From NCBI GenBank assembly GCA_036407095.1, contig DASWZV010000126.1, forward strand, positions 1 to 64,000: DNA of 64,000 bases. Direction: 5' to 3'. The notes below the pieces were generated by a model. That model had not been told where the DNA came from and ran no database searches. It was given only the letters and a program-made list of their open reading frames with translations. The position numbers and the translations under genes are program-made. This stretch comes from Gp6-AA40 sp036407095 (GTDB lineage Bacteria > Acidobacteriota > Vicinamibacteria > Vicinamibacterales > UBA2999). This document shows positions 7,657 through 15,813 of this stretch, piece by piece (the stretch's first letter is position 1; every line of letters begins with the position of its first letter).

Positions 7657-9327
7657 TTAGAACAATCCGATCGTCCGTCCTTCCGCGTCGATATCGATGT
7701 TCATGAAGGCCGGCGTCTTGCCGAGGCCGGGCATGCGCTGCATCTCGCCGCACAGCGCGACGACGAACTCGGCGCCGGCGCTCGGCACCAGACCGCGAAC
7801 AGGCAGGATGAAACCGGTCGGCCGGTTGCGCAGCGTCGGATCGTGCGACAGCGAGAGGTGCGTCTTCGCCATGCAGACCGGCGCGTGGCCGAGACCGAGC
7901 TTCTCGATGCGCTCGAGATCTTTCCGTGCCTGCGATTCGAGGTCGATCCCCGCCGCTCCGTACAGCTTCGTCGCGATCGCGTCGATCTGCGGCACGAGTC
8001 CCGAGCCGGTCGGCGTCAGGAACGAGAACGAGTTCGGCTTGTCGCACGCGGCGGTGACGGCCTCGGCCAGCGACACCGCGCCCGCTCCACCCTCTGAGAA
8101 ACCCGAATGCACGACGACCGTTTCCGCTCCGGCCTTGAGCGCAAGATCACGCACGAGTGAAATCTCCCGCGGCGTGTCGGTCGGAAAGCTGTTGATCGCC
8201 ACGACGCACGGCAGCCCGTATTGCCGCACGATGTTCACGTGCGCGGCGAGGTTGTCGGCGCCCTTCCTCAGCGCATCGAGGTCCTCGTTGGAGAGCACGT
8301 TGAAGGGCTTCCCGCCATGCGACTTGGTCGCGCGCACCGTCGTCACGAGCACGGCCGCGCTCGGCGCGAACCCGCCGACACGGCAGACGATGTCGCAGAA
8401 CTTCTGGAAGCCGAGATCGCTCGCAAAGCCCGCTTCGGTGACGACGTAGTCGGCCGACTTGAGCGCAATGCGATCGGCGACGATCGAGTTCGCCGCGTGG
8501 GCGATGTTGCCGAACGGTCCGGCATGCACGAGCGCCGGCTGACCTTCGAGCGTCTGCACGATGTTCGGCTTGATCGCGTCCTTCATCACGACCGTCATCG
8601 CGCCGGCGACCTTGAGCATCTCCGCCGTCACCGGCTCGCCGTCGACCGTCGACGCCACGACGATGCGGCCAAGACGACGACGCAGGTCGGCGAGGCTGCT
8701 CGAGAGCGCGAACACCGCCATCACTTCGGACGCCGCGGTGATGATGAACTGACTCTCACGCGGAATGCCGTGGGTCTTGCCGCCGAGGCCAACGACCGTG
8801 TAGCGCAGCTCGCGGTCGTTCATGTCGAGCGTGCGCGGCCAGATCACCGTCGACGGATCGATGCGCAAGGGGTTGCCGTTGTACATCGAGGCATCGAGCG
8901 CCGCCGCCAGCAGATTGTGCGCCGCCGTCACCGCATGAAAGTCGCCGTTGAAGTGGAGGTTGATGTCCTCCATCGGCCCGATCTGCGCGTAGCCGCCGCC
9001 GGTGCCGCCACCCTTCACGCCGAACACCGGGCCCATCGACGGTTCGCGGAGACACAGCATCACCTTCTTGCCGATCTTCCCCAGCCCCATCGTCAGCGCC
9101 ACGCTCGTCGTCGTCTTGCCCTCCCCCGCTTTGGTGGGTGTGATGGCGGTCACGATCACGAGCTTGCCGTTCGGCCGCGAGGCGAGGCGATCGAGGATCG
9201 ACAAGCGGACCTTGCCGCGATACAAACCCGATTGTTCGAGCTCCTCGGGAAGAATGCCGGCTGAAGCGGCGACGTCGGCGATAGGACGCAGTCGTGCGTC
9301 GTGAGCGATCTGCAGCGCTGATTTCAT
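7657..9327 (-). CDS. fhs: Formate--tetrahydrofolate ligase
   Basis: A 556-residue enzyme that makes 10-formyltetrahydrofolate from formate, tetrahydrofolate and ATP. The ATP-binding loop TPTKAGEGKTTT, the family block REPSMGPVFGVKGGGTGGGYAQ, and the later GLPCVVAINSFPTDT and GLGKTPAFMNIDID are all present and full length. The start is ATG at 9327, because the frame upstream is AT-rich repeat. It lies downstream of the MetF-like and MetE-like genes on the same strand, so the block forms a formate-to-methyl folate branch. Without other Wood-Ljungdahl genes here it is more likely assimilatory than acetogenic. Confidence 0.97.
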   Translation of the reverse strand: MKSALQIAHDARLRPIADVAASAGILPEELEQSGLYRGKVRLSILDRLASRPNGKLVIVTAITPTKAGEGKTTTSVALTMGLGKIGKKVMLCLREPSMGPVFGVKGGGTGGGYAQIGPMEDINLHFNGDFHAVTAAHNLLAAALDASMYNGNPLRIDPSTVIWPRTLDMNDRELRYTVVGLGGKTHGIPRESQFIITAASEVMAVFALSSSLADLRRRLGRIVVASTVDGEPVTAEMLKVAGAMTVVMKDAIKPNIVQTLEGQPALVHAGPFGNIAHAANSIVADRIALKSADYVVTEAGFASDLGFQKFCDIVCRVGGFAPSAAVLVTTVRATKSHGGKPFNVLSNEDLDALRKGADNLAAHVNIVRQYGLPCVVAINSFPTDTPREISLVRDLALKAGAETVVVHSGFSEGGAGAVSLAEAVTAACDKPNSFSFLTPTGSGLVPQIDAIATKLYGAAGIDLESQARKDLERIEKLGLGHAPVCMAKTHLSLSHDPTLRNRPTGFILPVRGLVPSAGAEFVVALCGEMQRMPGLGKTPAFMNIDIDAEGRTIGLF

Positions 9328-9346
9328 CGTTGGATGTGATCCTCGT

Positions 9347-9435
9347 AATGCAAAATTCAAAATTCAAAATGCAAAAGGGCCTTCAGTGCTTCGTTGCATT
9401 TTTGTTTTTGCATTTTGCATTTTGCATTTTGCATT
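9347..9435. repeat. ATGCAAAAT iterated-word inverted repeat, copy 1
   Basis: An AT-rich island in a GC-rich genome. The left arm (9347-9376) iterates AATGCAAAA and TTCAAAA words; the right arm (9394-9435) iterates the complement TTTTGCAT. The centre is about 17 nt. It separates the metF-like and fhs genes and would form a strong hairpin in RNA. Similar elements lie at 27550 and 30480. Confidence 0.9.
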
Positions 9436-9445
9436 GCTGAGTGCT

Positions 9446-11083
9446 TTATCCCGCCTGCCTCATTTTCTCGGCCGGCTTCCCCGCCTCACCCGCCTTACCA
9501 GCCCCACCCGCCCCACCTGCTTTCGCCGGTGCAGCCTTGGCCTGCCTGGCCGCGAGCGCCTGGTCGGCCGCTGACGGTCCAGCCGTCTGGAGCTTCACGT
9601 CCTGATCGATCTCGACGGTTCGACCGGGACCACCGCTCCTCCACAGATCCTTCGAGCGGCCCGGCCTGCTGTCGCGACCGAGATAGAAGTTCAGCCATGA
9701 CGCCGTGCCGGTGAGCGCGCGGTCGGGCGGGGGGATGAACAGCTTCAACTGGTTGATCGTGTTCGACGCCTCGGCACGCGCCATCACCTTCACCCAGATG
9801 CACTCCTGATCGATCACCTCACACGCGCCGTGGAGGGTGCCGCCGCACGGCCCGTTGCGCATCTGCTTGGGACAGGTCTGCGGGCACACGTACTCCATCG
9901 ACCCGAGCACGCAGTTGCCGCAGTTCTGGCAGCCGAACACTTCCTTCTTCGAGTAGAACTCGAACCGCTCGAACCAGTGACTGAGCGTCGGATGACGATC
10001 GAGCCAGCGGAAGGCACCCGCGATCACCCGCTTCACCGACGACTCTTTCGTGGTCTTCGCCCACGGCACAAACGGCAGCGTCTTGCCCGCCGCGTCCATC
10101 ACGGTGGGGAGGAACGTGCGTGCCGGCTTCGGCTGCGGGTCGCGCTGGTAGAGATAGAAGCCGTCCTTCTTGCCGAACTGCAGCTCCTCGTAGAGCTCTT
10201 GCCACTTCGGCGCGAGCTCCTCGGCCCGGCGAATCATCCATCTGATGTGATTCGCGTCGTGCGTCCCGCCGATGTAGGCGCCGGCGTAACCGATCCCTTT
10301 GAGAACGGCAATCGACCTCGCGCCCCGCTCGAGCCGCGCCTGCAGCCCGCCGTCGGACGCTTCTGACTCCTTCTTCAAGATCGCGACGAGCTCGTCGGAG
10401 GCCCAGCACCCCGGCGGGTTGCCGGTGTTCATACGCTCGGCGGCGCGCCGGCTCAGGACGTAGACGTTGCCGAGGACGGGCGTCTTGATGCCGCGCTCGT
10501 CGAGATACTTCTTCAGCTCGACGAACTTCGTCGCGTCCCATCCCACCTGCGTGATCGCCATCTCGGCACCGGCGGCGATCTTCTTTTCGAGCTTCAAGTA
10601 CTGATACAGGCAATCTTCGCGCTGGTACTTGAACGGCGACACGGCGCACGAAATGAAGTACGGCGTTCCGGTGCGCGCGCGGAGCTCGGCGATGTGGGCA
10701 GCGAGCTGCACCGAGTCGATGTCGAAGACAGCGGTCCTCGCCGCGGCTTTCGGCCAGTCGCCGCTGATCGCGAAGATGTTGTGCATCTCGAGCGCCCCGA
10801 GCTGCGCCAGCGTCTTGTCGATCGTCGTGCGATCCTGGCCGACGCACGTGAGATGCACGTTGGGCACGAGGCCGCGCGCACGCACCGCCGTGCCGACGCG
10901 GATCGAATCCTGTCCGAGCTGTCCGCCCGCGTAGCTCGTGATGCTGCCGGCCGCGATCTCGGGGATCATCGCCAGCTTCGAGGCGATCTCGAGCACCTGT
11001 GCCTCGCGCTTGAGGCCCGAGGCCACGAGTTCCGTCATGTAGAGGAACTGGCCGGACTTCACGCGCTCGGCAAGTGCCTTCAC
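9446..11083 (-). CDS. Methylenetetrahydrofolate reductase with fused C-terminal Cys-rich (MetV-like) domain
   Basis: A 545-residue fusion. The N-terminal ~310 residues are a MetF-like TIM barrel (VHLTCVGQDRTTID, NIFAISGDWP, EMAITQVGWD), which reduces 5,10-methylene- to 5-methyltetrahydrofolate. The C-terminal part carries the MTHFR C-terminal/MetV cysteine cluster: CQNCGNC, then CPQTCPKQ and GPCGG, likely binding zinc or an iron-sulfur cluster. GTG at 11083 overlaps the stop of the upstream methyltransferase gene (GTGA), indicating translational coupling. The last 50 residues are a low-complexity Ala/Gly/Lys tail encoded by an iterated GGCGGGTG-type tract, probably repeat erosion of the 3' end. 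Confidence 0.9.
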   Translation of the reverse strand: MKALAERVKSGQFLYMTELVASGLKREAQVLEIASKLAMIPEIAAGSITSYAGGQLGQDSIRVGTAVRARGLVPNVHLTCVGQDRTTIDKTLAQLGALEMHNIFAISGDWPKAAARTAVFDIDSVQLAAHIAELRARTGTPYFISCAVSPFKYQREDCLYQYLKLEKKIAAGAEMAITQVGWDATKFVELKKYLDERGIKTPVLGNVYVLSRRAAERMNTGNPPGCWASDELVAILKKESEASDGGLQARLERGARSIAVLKGIGYAGAYIGGTHDANHIRWMIRRAEELAPKWQELYEELQFGKKDGFYLYQRDPQPKPARTFLPTVMDAAGKTLPFVPWAKTTKESSVKRVIAGAFRWLDRHPTLSHWFERFEFYSKKEVFGCQNCGNCVLGSMEYVCPQTCPKQMRNGPCGGTLHGACEVIDQECIWVKVMARAEASNTINQLKLFIPPPDRALTGTASWLNFYLGRDSRPGRSKDLWRSGGPGRTVEIDQDVKLQTAGPSAADQALAARQAKAAPAKAGGAGGAGKAGEAGKPAEKMRQAG

Positions 11084-12081
11084 TTCCCGAGTTCCTGTCG
11101 CACGGCACGGGTCCCTTCGACCATCGCGCTCAACTTGCTGAACGCGACGTCGCGCGGCAGACGCACGAGCCCGCAATCGGGTGTGATGATGAGACGCTCG
11201 GTGGGAATGACCTCGAGCGCGCGGCGGATCCGATCGGCCACGAACGCCGACGACTCGACTTCGTTGGTCTTGACGTCGATGACACCGATGCCGACCTGAA
11301 AGGGCACGTCCTTGAACAGCTGGATGTCCTCCTCGCCGCGGCGCGCGAACTCCATCGACACGGCCTGCACCTTGGCATCGAGGATCGCCGGAAAGAGGAA
11401 CTTGTAGCTGCCTTCGAACGACGGCTTTCCGTACCGGTTGCCGTAGCAGATGTGCAGCGTCACGTGCGCGTTGACGCCGTCGACCATCGCGTTGATCGCT
11501 TTCAACGCCCACGGCAGGTCTTCGGGGAACCCGCCGTAATAGGGCTCGTCAATCTGCAGGCGCGTGGCGCCGGCCCGAACCAGTTCCTTCAGTTCGAGGT
11601 TGAGCAGCTTGCCGATGTCGAGCGCGAACTCCGCTTCCGACGGATAGTGCTTGTTCTGAATGCGCTTGACCAGCGTGTGCGGACCCGAGATCGAGATCTT
11701 GGACGGAAGCGTCGTGAACTTCGAGAGGAATTTCGCTTCCTCGTTCAGACCGAGCGTCCCGGTGGCGAGCTTGGTCCGCACGACGCTCTCGTAGAAGTCG
11801 TAGTAGAAGCGCTTCGACCCGAGATCGACCTGGACGCCGGGCATCCGCTCGGTGAAGTAGTCGATCATGTTGTCGCGCTGCGCCTCGCCGTCGGAGACGA
11901 TGTCGATGCCCGCGGTCTCCTGATCCTTGATCGCCGCCTTGCGCACGGCGTCGTGCATCTCTTCGAGATCGCGCTTGCTCAATCGTCTCGAGAGGTACTC
12001 GTTCTTGGCGCGCTCGAGCCATTCGGGCATCGAGTAACTGCCGATCACGGTCGTGGGAAGCAGAGGGAGTGGCGAGGTCAT
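11080..12081 (-). CDS. Core MetE-like cobalamin-independent methyltransferase
   Basis: A 333-residue protein equivalent to the C-terminal catalytic barrel of MetE, lacking the N-terminal domain. Visible are LPTTVIGSYSMP at the start, the IVSDGEAQRDNM loop, an RLQIDEPYYG strand and the zinc-ligand motifs HICYGN (His and Cys) and TPDCGL (Cys). Short core-MetE enzymes transfer methyl groups to homocysteine from folate or corrinoid-protein donors. Placement directly upstream of, and overlapping, the MetF-like gene suggests 5-methyl-tetrahydrofolate, or a carrier charged from it, as the donor. Confidence 0.9.
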   Translation of the reverse strand: MTSPLPLLPTTVIGSYSMPEWLERAKNEYLSRRLSKRDLEEMHDAVRKAAIKDQETAGIDIVSDGEAQRDNMIDYFTERMPGVQVDLGSKRFYYDFYESVVRTKLATGTLGLNEEAKFLSKFTTLPSKISISGPHTLVKRIQNKHYPSEAEFALDIGKLLNLELKELVRAGATRLQIDEPYYGGFPEDLPWALKAINAMVDGVNAHVTLHICYGNRYGKPSFEGSYKFLFPAILDAKVQAVSMEFARRGEEDIQLFKDVPFQVGIGVIDVKTNEVESSAFVADRIRRALEVIPTERLIITPDCGLVRLPRDVAFSKLSAMVEGTRAVRQELGK

Positions 12082-12114
12082 GAATTCATCCGTCTCGAAG
12101 GGGCCTCAGTGTAG

Positions 12115-12140
12115 GGCGGGTCTTGCTCTTTAGACCCGCC
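12115..12140. terminator. Stem-loop between methyltransferase and MetE-like genes
   Basis: A perfect 9-bp stem, GGCGGGTCT (12115-12123) pairing with AGACCCGCC (12132-12140), with an 8-nt loop. It lies just after the stop of the minus-strand gene ending at 12147 and before the MetE-like gene. It could be an attenuating terminator or another palindromic repeat; there is no U-run on the minus strand. Confidence 0.5.
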
Positions 12141-12146
12141 GACGAC

Positions 12147-13679
12147 CTAGTCCCGTTGCGTCGTATACAAAATGCTGGTCTTCGTCCCGGGCCGGTACGG
12201 GAACGGCGCGAAATGCACGTCGTACCCTGCGCGCGCACCGACCGCACGCAGCAGCGCGCCGTTCACCCAGGTCACGAGCGATCCATCGAGTTTGCCCGGC
12301 CCCTTGAAGCCCTTGCGATACTCGTCCATGTCGCTGACGAAGATGTCCTGAACCTGCAGATACCCGCGCGGATGCAGCAGGGGCAGCGTGTTGGCGAAGC
12401 TCTCGCCCGCCCCGCGCGAGATGTGGAACCGCACATCGTCGGGCGCTTCGGCGAGCAGATCCTCGAGGTGCGTGCGATTGAGGCCCGGCGGCACGTGCGC
12501 GTCCTCGCCAGCGTCGAGCAGCCGCAGCCGCTCTTCGAGCTTGAACGTGTCCCACAGCCGGCGCCAGAACTCGACGCCACGCTCGCCGGCGAAGACCGCG
12601 TGCGGCCCGCCATCGAGAAGCGTCTTGACGAGCGCCGGCAGGCTGTCGCGGGAGACACCGAAGTCGGACACGAGCGCGTCGATCATCGTGCCGTTCAAGT
12701 ACGGCCGCACTTCCACGAGATACAGCTTGCCGTCGCGGCGTACCAGATCGTCGAACGGCAGGTTGTCGTACACGTTGGTGAGGTGCACGTACATCAACTT
12801 GAAGCGGTACTTCGTCAGCGTCTTCTCGGGGTTCAGTGCATCGAGCGGAGCCGGGCTGACATGAGAGCCGTGGTGCGCGACGGCGGTCATCGCGCGCTCG
12901 AGGCTGGTCGGGGAGTAGTCGCCGAGAATGAAATGGAGACGCGAATAGAACGAGGTGCCGCACTTCTCATCGAGTGCCTTGAAGCGATCGAGCCACGCGA
13001 CCGCACGCGCCCCTGACCCGACGCCGATCTCGAGCCCGACGATGTCGTGTGGAAGCTGGCCGCGGTTCTCCAGATCGCGCAGCAGCGTCCAGAAATCAGC
13101 GACCGCGTCCGAGACCGCCTGCGGGTGGTTGGCATCGGACTGCCCGCCCGGCAGCGCCGCCTCGAACCCTTTTCCGGACGACGCCTCCCAGTCGCCGAGA
13201 TGGCGCCAGAACAGACGGTTGAAGCTCCAGATCAGACAGTCTCGGTACGGACGGAACTCGTCGAGATAGACGTGACGCCCGCCGTTGGCATCGGGCTGCC
13301 CAATGCTCCTGACCGCTGTCGCCAGCACTTCGGGAATCCGCGCCGCATCGGCCTGGCGCATGTCGATCGCAATCTCGGCCAGCGAGAGCGGCTGCCCCTG
13401 GGGATTGGTCGTTCGCCGGACGATCACCGGATCGCGGAAGTTGGTCTTGTATTGAATCCAGTCGAGGTGAATTCGTAACGACGGCGCCAGCCGGGCGTCG
13501 AGCACGCCCTCCTCGACCAGCGACATCAGCGAACCTGTCACCAGGCGCGCGATCTCACTCTGCGGCGACCGCTGATCGCCCTTCGGCTTCTTGAGTTGCG
13601 AAATGTGATTGATGTGGACGATCACCGCTTCGGGCCGCTTCTCGTGTTGGGGAACTCTGGCGCTAATTCCTCGCGCCAA
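12147..13679 (-). CDS. SAM-dependent methyltransferase-like protein
   Basis: A 510-residue protein. Around residues 215-225 there is a Rossmann-type SAM loop, GLEIGVGSGARA, followed by a strand with FILGDYSPTSLERA and a later MYVHLTNVYDNLPFDDLV, reminiscent of MidA-like methyltransferases. The N-terminal 180 residues are helical and carry a WSFNRLFWRHLGDWE segment I cannot place. It precedes the folate methyltransferase genes on the same strand, but a hairpin in the 65-bp gap may separate the transcripts. The substrate is unknown; the methyltransferase call rests on the glycine loop. Confidence 0.65.
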   Translation of the reverse strand: MARGISARVPQHEKRPEAVIVHINHISQLKKPKGDQRSPQSEIARLVTGSLMSLVEEGVLDARLAPSLRIHLDWIQYKTNFRDPVIVRRTTNPQGQPLSLAEIAIDMRQADAARIPEVLATAVRSIGQPDANGGRHVYLDEFRPYRDCLIWSFNRLFWRHLGDWEASSGKGFEAALPGGQSDANHPQAVSDAVADFWTLLRDLENRGQLPHDIVGLEIGVGSGARAVAWLDRFKALDEKCGTSFYSRLHFILGDYSPTSLERAMTAVAHHGSHVSPAPLDALNPEKTLTKYRFKLMYVHLTNVYDNLPFDDLVRRDGKLYLVEVRPYLNGTMIDALVSDFGVSRDSLPALVKTLLDGGPHAVFAGERGVEFWRRLWDTFKLEERLRLLDAGEDAHVPPGLNRTHLEDLLAEAPDDVRFHISRGAGESFANTLPLLHPRGYLQVQDIFVSDMDEYRKGFKGPGKLDGSLVTWVNGALLRAVGARAGYDVHFAPFPYRPGTKTSILYTTQRD

Positions 13680-13747
13680 CCAGCCTTACAGTTTATTGCA
13701 TAGGTGGGGGGAAGTCATCCGCGTGGCGAAATTCCACCCCGTCGAAC

Positions 13748-13795
13748 GCGCTAGACTCTGCACAGCGCTAGACTCTGCACAGCGCTAGACTCTGG
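13748..13795. repeat. 17-bp tandem repeat upstream of the PD40 gene
   Basis: Almost three copies of GCGCTAGACTCTGCACA start at 13748, 13765 and 13782. They lie directly against the ATG at 13799, where promoter or operator sites would be expected. Identity between copies is near perfect, which points to recent tandem duplication or a multi-site regulator target. Confidence 0.85.
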
Positions 13796-13798
13796 ACC

Positions 13799-14785
13799 AT
13801 GCATCGCACGGTTGCGGTCTGCCTCGTCTTCGTGGCCGGGCTGCCCTGGCTTCTTGCCGCACAACAGCCTCGCCCGCGCCCGCCGGTCCTCTCCCGTCTC
13901 ACGTGGTTCGATCGCGCGGGCACACGACTGGGCGGCGTCGGACCAGCGGCCGATCACGGCAACATCGAGCTGTCGCCCGACGGCACGCGCGTCGCGGTCG
14001 CGGTCGCGCCGCACACCGGCAGTCCCCGCGACCTCTGGATCTACGACACCAGGACCGGCGCCCGCACGCAGTTCACCTCCGACGCCACCGACGAGAACTG
14101 GCTCGTCTGGTCGGCCGATGGCCGGCGCGTGATCATGAACGCGGGGCTCGAGAGCCTGGATCTCTTCGAAGCTCCCTCGAACGACGCGAGATCGCGGACC
14201 ACGCTGCTCGCCGATGGCGATGGGAAGTGGCCGGTGAGCCTGTCGCACGACGGCCGGTTCCTTCTCTACGTGACCAACAGTCGTCAAACGAACAACGACA
14301 TCTGGGTCCTGCCACTTCGTCGTCACGGCCAGCCCTTTCCTTTTCTCCACAGCGAGGCATCCGAGAACTGGGCGGCGTTCTCGCCCGACGGAAAGTGGGT
14401 GGCGTTCAGTTCGACCGAAGGCGGCCAGTCGGAAGTGTACGTCTCGAGGTTCCCGCCGAACGGGCGACACTGGCGCATCTCGGCCGACGGCGGCAGTCAG
14501 GCACGCTGGCGTCGCGACGGCAAAGAGATCTTTTATCTCGCACCCGATCGCACTCTCATGGCGGTGTCGGTCACGAGCTCACGCGGCGACTTTTCGGTGG
14601 ACGACTATCGCCCGCTGTTCCGCGCGAACTATCCCTACGGCGCGTATCACGCGTTCGACGTCACGGCCGATGGTCAGCGGTTCCTGGTGAACACTGTCGT
14701 CGTGAGCCCGTCTTCGTCCATTCAAGCGCGCCTGGCGACGAAGGACACGAGGGCGAGACACGGAGAACAGGAGTCTCAACGATGA
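13799..14785 (+). CDS. Secreted TolB/PD40-type beta-propeller protein
   Basis: A 328-residue protein with a signal peptide (MHRTVAVCLVFVAGLPWLLAA) and repeated WD40-like PD40 blades: IELSPDGTRVAV, LVWSADGRRVIM, VSLSHDGRFLLY, AAFSPDGKWVAF, ARWRRDGKEIFY and FDVTADGQRFLV. This is the six-bladed propeller usually found at the C-terminus of acidobacterial receptor kinases, here free-standing and exported. It may bind peptides or other proteins. The C-terminus reads into a GACGAAGGACACGAGG repeat tract. Its stop overlaps the next ATG (ATGA), so translation is coupled to the small DUF2007 gene. Confidence 0.85.
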   Translation: MHRTVAVCLVFVAGLPWLLAAQQPRPRPPVLSRLTWFDRAGTRLGGVGPAADHGNIELSPDGTRVAVAVAPHTGSPRDLWIYDTRTGARTQFTSDATDENWLVWSADGRRVIMNAGLESLDLFEAPSNDARSRTTLLADGDGKWPVSLSHDGRFLLYVTNSRQTNNDIWVLPLRRHGQPFPFLHSEASENWAAFSPDGKWVAFSSTEGGQSEVYVSRFPPNGRHWRISADGGSQARWRRDGKEIFYLAPDRTLMAVSVTSSRGDFSVDDYRPLFRANYPYGAYHAFDVTADGQRFLVNTVVVSPSSSIQARLATKDTRARHGEQESQR

Positions 14786-15026
14786 ACGCTCAGGATGAAC
14801 TCGTCTCGGTCTCAACGTTCCGCTCGCTTGCCGATGCCCAGATCGCCAAGGGCATCCTGGATGAAGTCGGCATCCCGTCGATGATCCGGTCCGACAACGC
14901 AGGCGGCATGTATCCGGCGCTCGATTCGGCTGACGTACTCGTTCGGGCGGAGGATGCGGACAAGGCCACGGAGGCGCTGAACAGACGGCATCATCCGTGA
15001 CTCCTTTGTGTCCTTTGTGTGCGATG
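14737..15026. repeat. GGACACGAAGG word arms flanking the DUF2007 gene
   Basis: At 14737-14770 there is GACGAAGGACACGAGG followed by GAGACACGGAG. At 15001-15026 the complementary words CTCCTTTGTG and TCCTTTGTGTGC occur, with more copies near 15061. The arms are opposed, and the small gene at 14782-15000 lies between them. This is the same iterated-word style as other gaps here, but with a gene in the loop. Confidence 0.6.
14782..15000 (+). CDS. DUF2007 family small protein
   Basis: A 72-residue protein with the DUF2007 pattern (putative signal-transducing, PII-like small domain): LVSVSTFRSLADAQIAKGIL, IPSMIRSDN, and a terminal DVLVRAEDADKATEAL. The start ATG overlaps the stop of the propeller gene by 4 bp, with an AGGAG site upstream. 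Function is unknown; family members are thought to be small regulatory or metal-responsive domains. Confidence 0.8.
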   Translation: MNAQDELVSVSTFRSLADAQIAKGILDEVGIPSMIRSDNAGGMYPALDSADVLVRAEDADKATEALNRRHHP

Positions 15027-15238
15027 TCCGTGGCCGCGTATCTTCCCGCTTCTGCATCATGTCCTCTGTGGCGCATGCTCCCGCCACGAAGAGAGATCTA
15101 CGGTTGACTCGCAGGTCACCTCACGCCGATGATCTGCGTGACGCTCCTCGACCCGATGAGAAAACCCGAATGACGGTGCGAGCGATTGTTCCGACTGTGG
15201 CTGTCGCGCGGCGCGTTGAGCCCGCCTGAGCCGGAGCT

Positions 15239-15811
15239 CTGGATACCAGAACGATTTCTTCGCTGATCGCCGCGGTCGAACAAGGCGATCAATCGGCGGT
15301 CGAGCCGCTCTTCGCTGCCCTGTACAACGAGCTGCACCGGATCGCGCGACGCGAGCTCTCGCGCCACGGCGCCTCGGCCTCCCTCAGCGCGACCACGCTC
15401 CTTCATGAGGCCTACCTGAATATCGCGGATGGATCGAAAGCGGTATTTCCGGATCGCGCGCGGTTCATGAGTTACGCGTCGCGCGTCATGCGGGGGCTCA
15501 TCGTCGATTACGCGCGAAACCGTCACGCCAAGAAACGCGGCGGCCAGTTCGAGATCACCTCCCTCCAGAGCGACATCGTCGACAGCCTCGCCGACGTCGA
15601 GGTACGCGAGCTGTCCGACCTCGCCGCGGCGCTGGAGCAGCTGGCGGCGGTGGAGCCGGCGCTCGGCGAGGTCGTTGATCTGAAGTTCTTCTGTGGCTTC
15701 TCGTTCTCCGAAATCGCCGCCATGCGCGGCACCTCGGTGCGCACGATCCAACGCCAGTGGGACAAGGCGCGTATCTACCTCCGCCGGGCGCTCCGGCAGA
15801 CGGCGGTTTGA
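15239..15811 (+). CDS. ECF-type RNA polymerase sigma factor with non-ATG start
   Basis: Reading back from the obvious C-terminal part gives a full-length ECF sigma factor (acidobacterial TIGR02999-like), about 190 residues. The region-2 segment includes LFAALYNELHRIARRELS and TTLLHEAYLNIA; the C-terminal region 4 has DLKFFCGFSFSEIAAMRGTSVRTIQRQWDKA, a helix-turn-helix for -35 binding. No ATG lies between the in-frame stop at 15227-15229 and 15467, so initiation is at CTG 15239 (GGAG close upstream) or ATT 15254. The kinase gene starts 2 bp after its stop, a common acidobacterial pairing. Confidence 0.85.
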   Translation: MDTRTISSLIAAVEQGDQSAVEPLFAALYNELHRIARRELSRHGASASLSATTLLHEAYLNIADGSKAVFPDRARFMSYASRVMRGLIVDYARNRHAKKRGGQFEITSLQSDIVDSLADVEVRELSDLAAALEQLAAVEPALGEVVDLKFFCGFSFSEIAAMRGTSVRTIQRQWDKARIYLRRALRQTAV

Positions 15812-15813
15812 AC

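Noticed and set aside
11083..11512. N-terminal extension of the MetF-like protein
   Set aside because: That frame is antisense-free but overlaps the MetE-like gene in another frame and is Arg-rich; the GTG overlapping the MetE stop fits better.
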